Below, piece by piece: positions 40,883 to 52,825 of a stretch of 64,000 nt of DNA (positions are counted from its first letter, which is position 1; every line of letters begins with the position of its first letter). The DNA is from Archegozetes longisetosus (taxonomy: Eukaryota > Arthropoda > Arachnida > Sarcoptiformes > Trhypochthoniidae): assembly GCA_018873245.2 (NCBI GenBank), contig JAEMBT020000002.1, positions 4,854,001-4,918,000 of the forward strand. Reading direction: 5' to 3'. A program made the translations under genes and the position numbers. The notes under the pieces are model-generated. The model was not told the DNA's origin, searched no databases, and worked only from the letters and a program-made list of their open reading frames with translations.

Positions 40883-42510
40883 TTAACGTTCAATAAAACT
40901 AAACTTCAAAGGCTTATCGGGCGTATTAACGAGTCTCACTTTGATACCAATATCTTCGTAGTGATTTTGAACCTTAAATATTTTAAATATTTTAATCAGT
41001 AACAGATAAATTTCTTGTTCAGCGATTCTTCTCCCAATACACATTCGCGGTCCAAATCCAAATGGTAAAAGTAGAAATGGATGAGTTTCTGATTTGTTTT
41101 CTTTGAGCCAACGCTCGGGTTTGAACTGTAAGGCATTCTTGAAAAACTTTTCTTCAAGACATGGCACATAATTGATACCAACTATCAACGTTTTAGCTGG
41201 TATTTGGTAGCCAGCCATAACTACATCGTGATCTAGTGAACGAGTGATTCCAGTAACTATTGGAGTAATTCTTAAGGATTCTTTGACGCATGCCTTCAAA
41301 TATCTCATTTCATTCATCATAGTATTAGTCACTTCAATGTTATCGCCAACAACTCTCTCTATTTCTTCGTACAATATTTGTTGAGATTCTGGATTTTTGG
41401 CCAAATCATACAAAGCGAATGCTATCGTATGTGAGGTCGTATCCATGCCTGCCATCAATAAATCCAAAGTCATAGTAATCGCATCCTTAATATCAAAATC
41501 AGGTCTGGATAAGAGTTGTTGCAAAATACTCGGTTCTTCTTGAGAAGCAGCACCTGATTCTATTTTCTTCATCGATTCTTTAATATAACTTAAAGCGATT
41601 GTTGCAAATTCGTGATTGGCTGCTTTGAATTGTTTCCATCGGAAACCAACCGGTTTATTTATCCAACGCCAGAGCGGAAACACTTGAAAGTCAATAGTCC
41701 ATGAATTTTCTAACACAACACTTGTCGCGTCTATCATTTTTTGTGGATTAGAATTTTTATCGGTATTATTAATCAGATTTAGTTTTGTATCGAGTGCCAC
41801 AACACCTAACGATACGAGTGCCCATTTGTAAAGTTCGTTCATATAGTTGTCGATTTGTCCGTTCACGTTCTTGATTTTTGTCATTCTTTCAATGAGTTCA
41901 TCGGCCACAGTATTCATTGCAGGTAAATAGTTATATACGAGTTTAGGTTTCATCATATATGGCTGTACTTTAGTCCTGAACTGAGCCCATGACTCTCCGT
42001 TCATGACCAAAAGTCCTCCTTTACTGTAGACGTCATTATTGACAGTTCGGTACAGTCTCAAAGCGCCAAATCCTACACGCTTTGGATGTTTTCCTTCGTG
42101 ACGAAACATAACTTCGATGTCGCTTGGATCGTATATGAGAACCATATTTTTTCTATTTCCTACTTGAACGCGAACTATTTTTCCATACTGTTGATAAAGT
42201 AATTGATGTGCTGCATGCATACGGCTTAATTCGAACTTTCCTAATAAAAAGCTATTCAGAATTAATCTTAAAATTTTGTGCGCTGTCATTGAATGTGATT
42301 ACCTATAACTGGTAAGAAAATCCACATAGACTTCAGAAATGGTACGGACGGTACTGAAGGCACTGAACTAAAAGGAAGCGCTTCCTTCAAACTTACGTTA
42401 TCATTAATACTGTTTTGCTGAACCGATGCTAATGTTGATCTCAGTCTTATACTGACCAAATCAAATCGTTTAATCGATTCTAATATATTGATACTTTTTA
42501 ATATTTGCAT
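40883..42510 (-). CDS. Mitochondrial-clan cytochrome P450, copy A
   Basis: Two exons: 42510-42303 and 42240-40883, joined across a 62-base intron (GTAATC...TTATTAG, phase 1), giving 521 residues. Other joins leave stops or a 20-base intron. The N-terminus (MQILKSINILESIKRF) is an amphipathic, Arg-rich mitochondrial targeting sequence with no membrane anchor. The remainder has the P450 landmarks: LPVIG, I-helix AGMDTT, K-helix ESLR, KPERW, and the haem loop FGFGPRMCIGRR with Cys470. Mitochondrial P450s take electrons from adrenodoxin and act on steroids or xenobiotics. Its twin at 54222 has the same length and splice site. Promoter side: a PIF/Harbinger element sits 40 bases upstream of the start codon, so transcription may be altered. 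Substrate unknown. Confidence 0.9.
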
Positions 42511-42549
42511 ATTTGATAATTAACTATAGCACCTAAGTTTAAAATCTAA

Positions 42550-43561
42550 GGTCCGTATGCACAGTTGAGTTTTAGTTAAAACGGTTTTAACTCAAAACTT
42601 AAAACTCATGCACAGACTGTAATAAAACTAGTTTAGTAAAAACCGTTTTAAAACCAGCAAAAATATGTAAACAAACGTTTGTTAATTCATTAAAAAATTG
42701 AAAATTAAAAAAATAAACTGAATAAAAGTGATAACAATGTTCGGAGTCGTCAAAACAATTTTACTAATAACGAAATAGAGTTTCTTAAACAAATAATTGC
42801 CGACGAAAACAAACTCAAAATAGTTGAGTGTAAAACGACTGATAAGTATACGAAACAACAGAAAGATAACGTTTGGCAACAAATTAGTGACGAGTTTAGT
42901 CAGGACTTAAATACAAATAATAGAGACATCAAGTCTTTGAAGTGCTTTTGGAAACGACATAATTACGAATGCCGTGAGAATTGTAATAAAGAAAATTCAG
43001 AAATAAGACAAACTGGTGGCGGACCTCAACCTCAGAAAACCGATTCAATTGATTATTAAATCAATAGTTTTATATTTACTGTTAAGATCTGCAGCTGAGA
43101 TCTGAAACTGACCGGTGGCATAAAACCTTAAAACAATAAATAATTGAATTATTGGAGGCAATGAGTCTTTTTTCATTTTGATATCAATTAAATCTGTATT
43201 AATTAGATTCAACAGTTCAATGAAACACTGTTTTGTGAGTCTATATCTTACTATCACAACTATCAAATGGATTGAATCTGTCTTTTAATACTCTTTAACG
43301 TTTAAAACTTTTATTAGTCACTATTTCATAATTATCTAATTCTTCAATTTGAAAAAATTGGTTCATTTTTATATTTTTTTGTAAAATTTTGTTTATATTT
43401 ACTTATTTTGTCGATCACTAAAACCGATTTAAAACTAGTAAAAGTGGTTTTAGTTTAAAACGGTTCTAAATTGTTACTGTGCATGAGTTTTAAAATGAGT
43501 TTTGGTTTTAAGCCCGGTTTTAGTCTTAAAACCGTTTTAAAACACACTGTGCATACGGGCC
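42550..43561. mobile_element. Degenerate PIF/Harbinger transposon
   Basis: Tips GGTCCGTATGCACAG and CTGTGCATACGGGCC are inverted repeats flanked by TAA target duplications (42547-42549, 43562-43564), the PIF/Harbinger pattern. Both expected proteins leave traces. Plus strand about 42760-43059: a Myb/SANT-like DNA-binding protein (VWQQISDEFSQDL, then IRQTGGGPQP). Minus strand 43266-43060: the start of the transposase (RYRLTKQCFIELLNLI, LFIVLRFYATGQFQISAADL). Neither is complete, so it cannot move by itself. It lies directly upstream of P450 copy A and is absent upstream of copy B. Confidence 0.87.
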
Positions 43562-43564
43562 TAA

Positions 43565-43640
43565 ATAATATTTAGAACTTGGATAGCCATGACTTTGAAG
43601 TGTTTTCTCTTGTCAAACTGTACTCAAGTATTAAGTATAT
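43565..43640 (-). repeat. Displaced upstream sequence of P450 copy A
   Basis: Matches 55887-55948 upstream of copy B (GCCATGACTTTGAA...CAAACTGTAC). This shows that the Harbinger element split a formerly continuous upstream region. Confidence 0.7.
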
Positions 43641-43872
43641 TACATAAGGCTTGTGCATAAGTAAATTTACCTTTTTCAAAGCGCTCGCTCTTGCTTTCTA
43701 TTTCATCCATATTTGCCTTATAATCAAAATTCAAACGTAGAAAATATTTAAGCGACACTTAGTACTTGATCTGAGCACTTTCTTGAGTTTCTCTAATTTG
43801 ATAAAGTTTAAACCATTTATTTATATCTCAACTACGAATAAGCCAGCCAAATGACAGACCAAGTATAAGGTA

Positions 43873-44120
43873 CTGTATTGGAAATAATAAATCGATCATA
43901 TTCCTCCAATAGCACTTATTTACATATAATCAGTACTCCTTTAAGTACTAATAAAAGGAGTAAACATTAATATGCACACAAAATATGCATTTAGTTTATA
44001 TATAATCGAACCAAATGCATACTTTTTATACATACTAATCCTTACTCCTTTTATTAGTGCTTAAAGTGCTGATTATATGTGTAAATAAGTGCTATGGTCG
44101 ATTTATTATTTCCAATAGAG
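43873..44120. mobile_element. Mariner-type MITE with TA target duplication
   Basis: Tips CTGTATTGGAAATAATAAAT and the complement of CTCTATTGGAAATAATAAAT, flanked by TA (43871-43872, 44121-44122). The arms pair for about 85 bases. The other arm of the inverted duplication shows the empty site (AAGATACAAAA), confirming insertion. Confidence 0.85.
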
Positions 44121-44592
44121 TACAAAATTTCAATGAAGCTTCATATTAGAAAAATGATTAAATAGGTTTCTTTGAAAACCTTAGCATAATTTACCATAGC
44201 ACTTAATTGATATGGAATGTTTTCAAAAATATTTACTTTTTACTTGAATTTTAGTGAGAATCTATTATTAAAATTAGTTTATAGGTTCAGTTGAATTGAA
44301 ATATTTGTCGAGCACAATAGTGATTGTCCAAAATTGCTTAAAATTCTTTTGATTTTCAATTTTAGAACTAAATTTAAATACATTAAAATTTGTATAAATA
44401 TTGATTATTTGAAATCCTCAAATATTCTCAGTTGAAGTAAAATATAACCTTACACTTTCCTAATTACTAATTTTGTTGTACATATTGATGAGTCGTTTTA
44501 ATAACATTTTAAAACTTAAGCATAATTTAATTTATTTGTCAACTCAGAAACAAAAGATTAGTTAAATTTGTATGCAATTGAATCGATACAAT

Positions 44593-45278
44593 TAATGCTG
44601 CGCAAAGTCTAGATTTGGTGTCTAATGCTCTGGACTTTGGACTTCGAGTCTAAAATTTTGTTTAGACTTTAGACCTCTCGTCTAAAAGATCTTTTAGACT
44701 TTAGACTTAGACTTAATCTAAAGCTTTAGACTTAGATTAGACCTTTAGACCCAAAAAATTTTAATAATTTGTGATTTTTGATGATATTGAAGGGAATCGA
44801 TTCCTGTTTTTTCACTGAAATCTTTAAAACAAAACTTACATTCCATTCTTTTTTCACTCAATTTTTCAAAATGATCTCATTTGCATGACTTTCTTTGAGA
44901 TTTTTCAACGCTCAACACTTTCTAAACTACAGCTTCATACTCTGAATCTATTTTGAAGTTCTTTTCAAGTTATAACTTATTGATGACTACAATAAGTTTA
45001 AAATGGTCTCTATGACCCATTCATTGAACTATTGTAATAAAAAGTTGAAAACATCGTGTTAAATAAATAAAAGATACTATCTTTTGATTTTATACGACAA
45101 TTCAATATATTAAATTTCTCAGAAAGTTGTTACTTTAAAATCTTTTTTGTTGAGGTCTAGAAGTCTAAACTAGTTTAAGACTTCAGACTTAGACTTTAGA
45201 CATGATCTAAAATTTTTTTCTAGACTTTAGAAATAAAGTCTAAGTCTAAAGTCCAAAGTCTAAAAACGCGCAGCATTA
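44593..45278. mobile_element. hAT MITE with AGTCTAAAG subterminal arrays
   Basis: Tips TAATGCTGCGC / GCGCAGCATTA with 8-base target duplication GATACAAT (44585-44592, 45279-45286). The matching site in the right arm near 51630-51650 holds one GATACAAT (on the minus strand) without the element, so the boundaries are proven by comparison. Both ends are filled with AGTCTAAAG/CTTTAGACT units for 100 bases or more; the middle is unremarkable AT-rich DNA. No transposase. Confidence 0.92.
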
Positions 45279-45869
45279 GATACAATAAAGCTTATATTTT
45301 TGTATCTTAACCTATTGTTTGATTAACTTAAAATCAATGCCAAAATCTGAAAAATTCCAAAAAAGTTATTTCTTTAAATTCTTAATGAAATGAACAATTT
45401 TTGCTCAAAATTTTTTCAAATAAGCCATCAAATAATCAAAACAAAGTTCACTATGAATTAACACATATTTCAGGTTCGAATGGTTGAAAGTAAGATAACA
45501 GTGGGTAAAAAATCTATGGCCAACCTACTAGTCATTTAAGCATTAAATAATTTAATAATAACCCTACTTAAATATAAACAATACTAATACTAATTTAAAC
45601 TAATGAAATGTGAAATTTTACTATTTCTGAAAGCCTATCAATATTCAGATCAGATTACAATACTATCTACAATAGAAACTTTATAAATATAATTATTAGA
45701 AATTAAAATTTCCGATCAATAATATAGATTTTTAACTACTAACATGTCTAGTGGTCACTTTCAATATCCATAATACCCTATCTCGAGCCCACAGGTCACG
45801 ATGAGTTTAATGATACCAATATTGGGTGCCTACGATCACCATAGAATGCGCTTATAGACTAAACACTAA

Positions 45870-47345
45870 CAAAAATATGACAAAATGAAATCCGAAATAA
45901 AATACAATGTTTTGACTAAAAACAATAAATATATCAATAAAAATCTTTATAGATAATTGAATTATCTGGGATTGAAATTAAATACTTGAAAATTCGAGAC
46001 TTAAATCAAGATATAACAAAACATTCATTCAGTATTATGCAGGATAAAGTGTATGTTATAGTTTGACTTATGAACAATTTAGGTCTTCTTTCAGAGTATT
46101 ACACGTACACGGTATGTGTTCAGCTTTTGAAAAATCTAACTGTAGTTGGAATTCGAATTATCTTGTACCTTATATTTCACATGCTGAAGATTCAGATAAA
46201 ATTGAAAATAAGATTCAGACTTTTAGCAGCTTCGCAATTGAATACAATTTTATTTAAGATTCTGCAATTCATATTAATAAAAATTTAAATCTGGTGAATT
46301 CTTTAGTTCAAAATACACTTGTATAACAGGTTTGATAGTTTCTAGCGTGAAAAATAAAAATGTGTTATTTGTTCGAATAATTTGATACAAAATGATAATT
46401 CATTCACAAATGATATAATTTTGTAGAATGTAAATCATATAATAGCTACAAAATACTCATTCAATTTCCATCAGAAATTGCAGCTATATGCATATTTAGG
46501 ATGTTTAGCTTGATCAGAACTCAGCTTAAAATAACTCAACAAAAAATAGGTATCGAAATAAAGTCGAATGAAAGTTTTCATTATGTAAATTTTGAATGGA
46601 TTCCTGAATATCAGAGTGCTGTCGAAGCAAAATACTTTATATTCATTACTTCAGTTCTAATACATTTTCATGTGAAAATTCTGAATAGAAAATGAAAATT
46701 CCTCAAAAATTTAAGAAAAAAGAATGAAAACTTTTCTCATTAATTGTTTAACCTTAGTCAAAGGATCTACCACAATTCTTACACACGTGATCTTTAACCT
46801 CACAATGACGTGCCGATTGACCCTGTCCCCACAAGTGCCACCCAAACCTAATCCCTTCGAAAATAGATAAACCTAGCTTTACCAAGTCGTAACCCCAACC
46901 AAGCCTTCTATGAACTAAGATGTAATAGGTTAGGTCGCGAAGGGATCTAACATATTTTTCTTCGTTCATACCAGTCTTGTTTGGGTTACGACTCGAGAAA
47001 TCCAGGTCTCCCCTTAACTCCCCTCAAGTCACTCTATTTAAAGATTTTCCTTACTCATCTACTCCACGAGTGTGTTGAGTACTCACAATACTCAATACGT
47101 ACTGTACTGTAAAGTAGATGAATAAATTTTTTTCTTTAAAACTGCTCTGTTTCGAACAGTCACTGCAGGGCCATAGGAAATGGGCATTAGAAAAGTGTGG
47201 AAGAATTATGCTGTGAAAGAATTGTGCTATGGAAGAACTGTGGCACTCCCTTAGTCAAAAGCATTTAAAATGTTTTGTAAGTTATGATAAATTGATGTAA
47301 ACATATCTAACTGACTCCTAATTTTTTATTTTTAATGTTGATTAT
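45870..47345 (+). mobile_element. Internally deleted P element
   Basis: The left part (45878-45955) matches the leader of the longer P copy at about 47607. At about 45955 it jumps to the sequence that in the longer copy lies at about 49823 (CTGAAATTAAATCCTTAAA), removing about 2 kb. The remaining transposase end (LTYEQFRSSFRVL, SNCSWNSN) is frameshifted. The 3' part is split by an insertion at 46763-47248. It is a KP-like deletion derivative. Confidence 0.8.
46763..47248. mobile_element. Unclassified 486-bp insertion nested in a P element
   Basis: Flanked by the 11-base direct repeat CCTTAGTCAAA (46752-46762, 47249-47259), with the uninterrupted version in the other P copy at about 50623. 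The insert is GC-richer than its surroundings. On the minus strand it encodes a segment ending CEVKDHVCKNCGRSF, reminiscent of a zinc knuckle. On the plus strand it has a TATTTAAAG box and AATAAA near 47121. It could be a solo LTR or a retroelement fragment; I could not decide. Confidence 0.6.
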
Positions 47346-47771
47346 AATTAAGCTTATGAAGTTTATCTGTTATATAATATTAGTTAATAGTATAGAACAT
47401 TATCAAGTATAAAAGTATATAACATATAATGTTATTTGACTGACATCACGTTTTTGACCGGCACCAAATGTCGTTGAATTGAGTTATTAATACGAAAGTA
47501 TTCAAACTAACAACCGGTAAATTTGGAAAAGTTTTAATACTACCAGCAACACATCTAATAGAATTAAAACTGAACACAATTTAATATTTGATGAGCTCTA
47601 AAATATGACAAAATAAAACAGAATATTTTGACCAAAAACAATGTAATGTTTTGATGAAGAACATTAAATATTTCAATAAAAGTCTGAAATACAATTCATT
47701 GAATCCATTCAATATTAATACATTTAAACTTTTGTTGAATTTGATTATCAAATAAAACTTTATTATTTAAA

Positions 47772-47882
47772 ATGAGTCTTAGGAAATGTCTTGTTAAGGA
47801 TTGTCAGAATAATAATAAAATACCAAATTCTGATCTGCGATTCCATAGTTTACCAATAAATGATGAAAATTTAAGATTACGG
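47772..47882 (+). pseudogene. THAP zinc-finger exon of the P transposase
   Basis: ATG at 47772 starts MSLRKCLVKDCQNNNKIPNS, then DLRFHSLP: the first two Cys and the HxLP region of a THAP C2CH DNA-binding domain. A GT donor follows at 47882. The rest of the domain (QRYICSEHSDDL at about 48010-48045) is readable, but phase across the gap does not fit cleanly, suggesting decay. Confidence 0.7.
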
Positions 47883-48869
47883 TAAATTAACTCAAGTGAG
47901 AATTTTCAATGATTTACTTATGAATATTCTAGTTGTCAAAAATAGGTCGAATTTTGCCAAAACGTTGAAATTTCAAAATTATTTGTAAGCAGAGAGCTCA
48001 ATAAACTAAGTCAACGATATATATGTTCAGAACATTCCGATGATTTGAAATATAATATTCCACTGAAAAGATAGAACTTCGTTTTAATGCTATCCCAACT
48101 TTAAAACGAAGTTCAATTCCTACCACTTCAATAGCTGTTTCTTACGATCAAACAAATTCAGACGTTTTGGAACCAAATAATGATTCAGTAGAAGGTATTT
48201 TGATTCAATTAAGATAATTCAATAAACTTTAAAATTCATTAAACAGGATTAATAAAAATTTACTTCGAAGCAATTTTTGCTCAATTAAAACTTTTTTAAT
48301 GAAAGAATAAATCGAAAATTTATTAAACTTTTTGGTAAATAATTCTTTCAATATCTATAGAGCCAATTGATATGATCTATAGTTTGAGAAGTTGATTTGC
48401 TTTTTCTGAACAGAAATATAAAGCAGAAATTCAATTGTTGAAAACAAAATTGAAAAAATCTCGAAGGCTTGTTTCAAATTTTAAGTTAAGGTAAAATTCC
48501 ATACCAAATATGTAGAATTCAAATTTTGAATTGGATTATGTTTTTAGATTAAAAAATGAAAATAGAAGATTGTCTGCAGTCTAAATACAATTCAATCGTT
48601 AAGATAATCGAAGAGGTAAGTGAAAATATCGATCCTATAGTTTTCGAATTTGTAAAATATAAATTAATGAGGATTTTTTAATCTTAAAAAATATTCATGG
48701 AGTGTGAAGATGAAAAATTTTTGTACGGTTTTGTATCATAGGAGCCCCACTGCTTATCGTTTTATGAGAAAATTTTTCCATCTATCCAGTTTTATGATAT
48801 TTCAGAAATTTAGACAATAGTATCGTAAAACCAGGTTTTTCTGATTTTATTGAGATAGCTCTCAAAAAA

Positions 48870-50378
48870 TTGATCACAAATTTAGAAAATAAAGATAGAG
48901 ATATAATGCTTGTTTGGGATGAAATTTCGCTCAAATCTAATCTTTACTATTTTCAAAAAGATGATCTAATTGAAGGGCATGTAGATTATGGCGAAGAGAG
49001 GAGAAGACCACAGGTTGAAAATATGTCTCTAGTTTATCTTATCAAAAGTTTGAACGGAACAATCAGAATGCTTATTTATTTTAGTACTGCTAAAAAAGAA
49101 ACTCCAACAAAAATAATTCACACTCAATTATTCGAATATATTTTACCTAAATTGTTTGGAATAGGTTTTAGAGTAAGGCTGGTTGTTTGTGATATGGGAA
49201 CATCTAATCAGAGATTATTTAATAGATTATTACACGTGAATTCAGAAAAGCCTTATTTTATTTTCAATAAAAAGTTCAAAATATTCACTTCATACGATTT
49301 CTGTCACTTGATCAAATTAGTTCGTAATAATCTAGAAAAATATAATATTCAATTTGATAATAATAGAATCGCGAAATGGGAAAACTTAATAGCATTGTAT
49401 AACATTGATAAGTCAAATAATCCAAGATTATGTAAAAAAATAACTAGCCAGCATTTATACCTAGACAACTTTTATAAACAATCAGTCAAGCTTGCTTCTC
49501 AAGTTTTAAGTAGGTCAATATCTTCTGCATTGTATTTGTATTTCTCAGGGAATTATGTGTCAAAGTTCAGTTTTCACAGCAGAATTCATTGAAAAATTCG
49601 ATATTGTATTAGATCGCTTAAACAGCACTGTTTCCCAAAATAGCATGAAACCATATCGTATACAGCTGAAAAAAGACAATCTGCCATTCAGTTATCTGAA
49701 TCTCGAAAGTTTATTTCTGATTTCAAATTAATTGATAAAAAGAATTCTGAACCTGTAAGAGACTCTCCATTCAAAAATGGATTCTTAATATCAATTAATT
49801 CATTATTAGAACTTTGCGTTGATTTATCTGAGACTGAAATTAAATCCTTAAAAGCTCGAAACTTAAATCAAGATATGGCGGAACACTCGTTTAGTATTAT
49901 GAGAGAAAAAAGCGGATGTTCTTATAGCTTGACTTATAAACAATTCAAATCTTCTTTCAGAGTATTACTCGTACACGATATGTGTTCAACTTCTGAAAAA
50001 TCTAACTGTAGTTGGGATTCAGACTGTCTTTTAACTTATGTTTCACATAATGAAAAACCTGATAAAATTGGAAATAAAATTCAAACTTTTAGCAATCCCG
50101 TAATTGAACATAATTCTCTTTATGATTCTGTAATTCCTATTAATGAAATTGTAAATCTAGAGAAATCTTTAGTTCAAAATACTCATACTTATGTATCAGG
50201 TTTTATAGTTTCAAGCATGAAAAATAAATACAAATGCGATATTTGTTCCAATAACTTAATAAAAATGAAAATTCATTCAGAAGTGATATACTATTTTTGG
50301 AATATAAATCATATAGTGAGCTGCAAAATACTCATTTATTTCCATCAGAAATTGCAGTTAAATGTATATCTAAGATGA
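48870..50378 (+). pseudogene. P-element transposase body (frameshifted)
   Basis: A 240-residue open part (48870-49592) carries the P/THAP9 transposase core: VWDEISLKSNLYYF with the first acidic residues, VVCDMGTSNQRLF with the second Asp, and YDFCHLIKLVRNNL. At about 49545-49570 the frame shifts. TAEFIEKFDIVLDRLNS continues in another frame, and after stops the C-terminal part 49875-50378 shows MAEHSFSIMREKSG and SFRVLLVHDMC, the usual end of P transposases. The enzyme cuts and pastes the element; this copy is inactive as read. Long conserved stretches imply fairly recent activity. Confidence 0.85.
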
Positions 50379-51025
50379 TTAGCTTAATAAGAACTCAACT
50401 TAGAACAACTCAACAAAAAATAGGTATCAAAATAAAGTTGAATGAAAAAGTTTTTCGCGATCTAAATTTTGAATGAATTCCTGAATGTCATATTGAGCTA
50501 TTGAAGCAAAGTATTTTTGATTTTTATTTTCAATTCTAATACATTTTTATGTGAAAATTCTGAATAGAAAATTTTAAAATCCTCAAAATTAAAAAAAGAT
50601 TGCAAAGTCTCTCATTAACTGTTTAAGTTTAAACAAAATCATTTTAAATGTTTTATAAGTTATGATAAATTGATGTAAACATATTGGACTGATTTCTAAT
50701 TTTTCATTTCTTAATGTTGATTATAATTAAACTTTTGAAGTTTGTTATTTGACTCGTCTGTTATATGATATTTGTTAGTAATATGGAACTGTATTTTATT
50801 CATATTTGCCTCGCTCAATAAACTATTTGCTCTGCACAGCTATTGGCTTCCTTGTCCACTACTCATCCTTTAGGCATAGGATGGCAGGCCTATCGCTTGC
50901 TCAAACACCTTTATCCTATCTAATATACTATTATACTTGTAAACTCATGGCGGTATAAGTATAAATTTGCCTATTAAAACTTTCATTTGAACCTACTTCT
51001 TGAACAAGTTTTCATGACTACCCTT

Positions 51026-51083
51026 TACTATGGATTAAAAATACAATTGACTTCAATATAGAAATATTTTTAATCCATAGTAA
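51026..51083. repeat. Short hairpin
   Basis: TACTATGGATTAAAAATA and its near-complement TATTTTTAATCCATAGTA enclose about 22 bases. Probably a tiny foldback remnant. Confidence 0.5.
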
Positions 51084-51136
51084 AATTATATCTACTTTCA
51101 AAAGGCAAATAATTGAATAGAAATTTCATTTGATCA

Positions 51137-51412
51137 CCTTTAATACTAGTATCACTATACCTGCGTTTTTTGACTTTTACTCTTATCTCATTGCCAAGTT
51201 TTCATGACTACCCAAGTTTACATACCCTCCACCTTCAACGATATTCTCTCTGCCAATTCTGAGATATATTTTATTGTGAAATTATGAAATTATATCTACT
51301 TTGTATGTACCTTTTATATAACTTCAAGGATTTTAATCACACTAATGCTATAAGTATTTGCCTCAGAACCATTTTATCAATAAAATCAAGTGCACTTTTC
51401 AACTCACTTTAC
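51137..51412. repeat. Third fragment of the P450 upstream region
   Basis: Direct match to 55948-56217 upstream of P450 copy B (shared TTCAAGGATTTTAATCACAC and TTTTCAACTCACTTTACA). No P450 coding sequence is attached, so this is a stranded duplicate at the inner border of the right inverted arm. Confidence 0.75.
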
Positions 51413-52825
51413 ACTGTTATCTTACTTTCAACCATTTGAACCTGAAATATGTGTTAATTCATAGTGAACTTTGTTTTGATTATTTGATGGCTTATTTGAA
51501 AAAGTTTTGAGCAAAAATTGTTCATTTCATTAAGAATTTAAAGAAATAACTTTTTTGGAATTTTTCAGATTTTGGCATTGATTTTAAGTTAATCAAACAA
51601 TAGGTTAAGATACAAAAATATAAGCTTTATTGTATCGATTCAATTGCATACAAATTTAAATAATCTTTTGTTTCTGAGTTGACAAATAAATTAAATTATG
51701 CTTAATTTTTAAAATGTTATTAAAACGACTCATCAATATGTACAACAAAATTAGTAATTAGGAAAGTGTAATGTTATATTTTACTTCAACTGAGAATATT
51801 TGAGGATTTCAAATAATCAATATTTATACAAATTTTAATATATTTAAATTTAGTTCTAAAATTGAAAATCAAAAGAATTTTAAGCAATTTTGGACAATCA
51901 ATATTATTCTCGACAAATATTTCAATTCAACTGAACCTATAAACTAATTTTAATAATAGATTTTCACTAAAATTCAAGTAAAAAAGTATATAAAATCACG
52001 GAAAAATTTAAAGTACCAACTAAATTTGATATAGTTCCTTATTCTTTAGTTCGATTTTGATTTCAGAAATATTGTTTGTGAATAATCATGGAAGGAATAA
52101 TTTTAAAAAAGAAATTTTCAAAAATTCATCCTGATAAAATTTTTTATAACTCATATTTAATAACTTAAAAACTATATAGTGTATTTGAAATTTTTCAGTT
52201 CCATTTTGTAAAGTTTGGAAAATGAATCGATATGGGTTTCAGGAAAATTTTGAAAAATTATTAATTTGATTATGATAGTTTGTTAAGCAATAATGCAATC
52301 AATATAATAAAGTTTGGGAAATTTATAGTTTAGAGCTTATGGGAAAATTAACGTAGAAATCAAATGGCGATTAAGTAAGAATTGTATTGATTGCATTGAT
52401 GCTTAACAAACTACCATCATCAAATAAATAATTTTTCAAAAATTTTCTAAAACACGTATCGATTCATTTTTCAAACTTTACTAAATGGAATTGAAAAATT
52501 TCAAATACACCTTATACATTTAAGCTATAAAACATGTTATAAAAAATTTATCAGGATAAATTTTTGAAAATTTCTTTTTAAATTATTCCTTCCATGATTA
52601 CTCACAAACAATATTTCTGAAATTAAAATCGAACTAAAGAATAAGGAACAAATTTAGTTGGTACTTTAGATTTTTCCATGACTTTATATTTTTGAAAATA
52701 TTCCATATCAATCAAATGCTATGATAATTTATGCTAAGGTTTTCAAATAAACCTATTTAATCATTTTTCTGTTTGAAGCTTCATTGAAATTTTGTATCTT
52801 ATGTTTGATTGGCTTATTCTTAGCA
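51409..52825 (-). repeat. Long inverted duplication, right arm
   Basis: Reverse complement of 43835-45505, lacking the two MITEs found there and carrying instead a foldback element (51993-52684). Its outer end runs straight into the 3' flank of P450 copy B. Confidence 0.85.
51993..52684. mobile_element. Mariner-type foldback element (about 690 bp)
   Basis: Arms of about 300 bases pair almost throughout (AAATCACGGAAAAATTTAAA at the left tip; complement of AAGTCATGGAAAAATCTAAA at the right). TA flanks it at 51991-51992 and 52685-52686, and the left inverted arm has the uninterrupted site near 44240. No coding region. Confidence 0.82.

Larger units (their letters stand above)
43835..45505 (+). 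repeat. Long inverted duplication, left arm
   Basis: Apart from inserted elements, this segment is the reverse complement of 51409-52825 with high identity by eye (for example CAATAGGTTAAGATACAAAA at 51599 against its complement at about 45300). It contains a mariner-type MITE (43873-44120) and a hAT MITE (44593-45278), both missing from the right arm. Confidence 0.85.
47600..50745 (+). mobile_element. P-type transposon (THAP transposase), degenerate
   Basis: A long P-element copy. It keeps the 3' region shared with the deleted copy (TTATGATAAATTGATGTAAA at about 50659 and 47282). The coding parts are listed separately: THAP start at 47772, catalytic domain at 48870 and the C-terminal segment up to 50378, interrupted by a frameshift. 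Exact tips and target duplication were not found. Confidence 0.82.

Noticed and set aside
42241-42302. Frameshift between the two open parts of P450 copy A (and similarly copy B)
   Set aside because: A 62-base (61 in B) phase-1 intron with GT donor and TTTTTATTAG acceptor joins LPVIG to the next exon in frame in both copies; the one-base difference is intronic.
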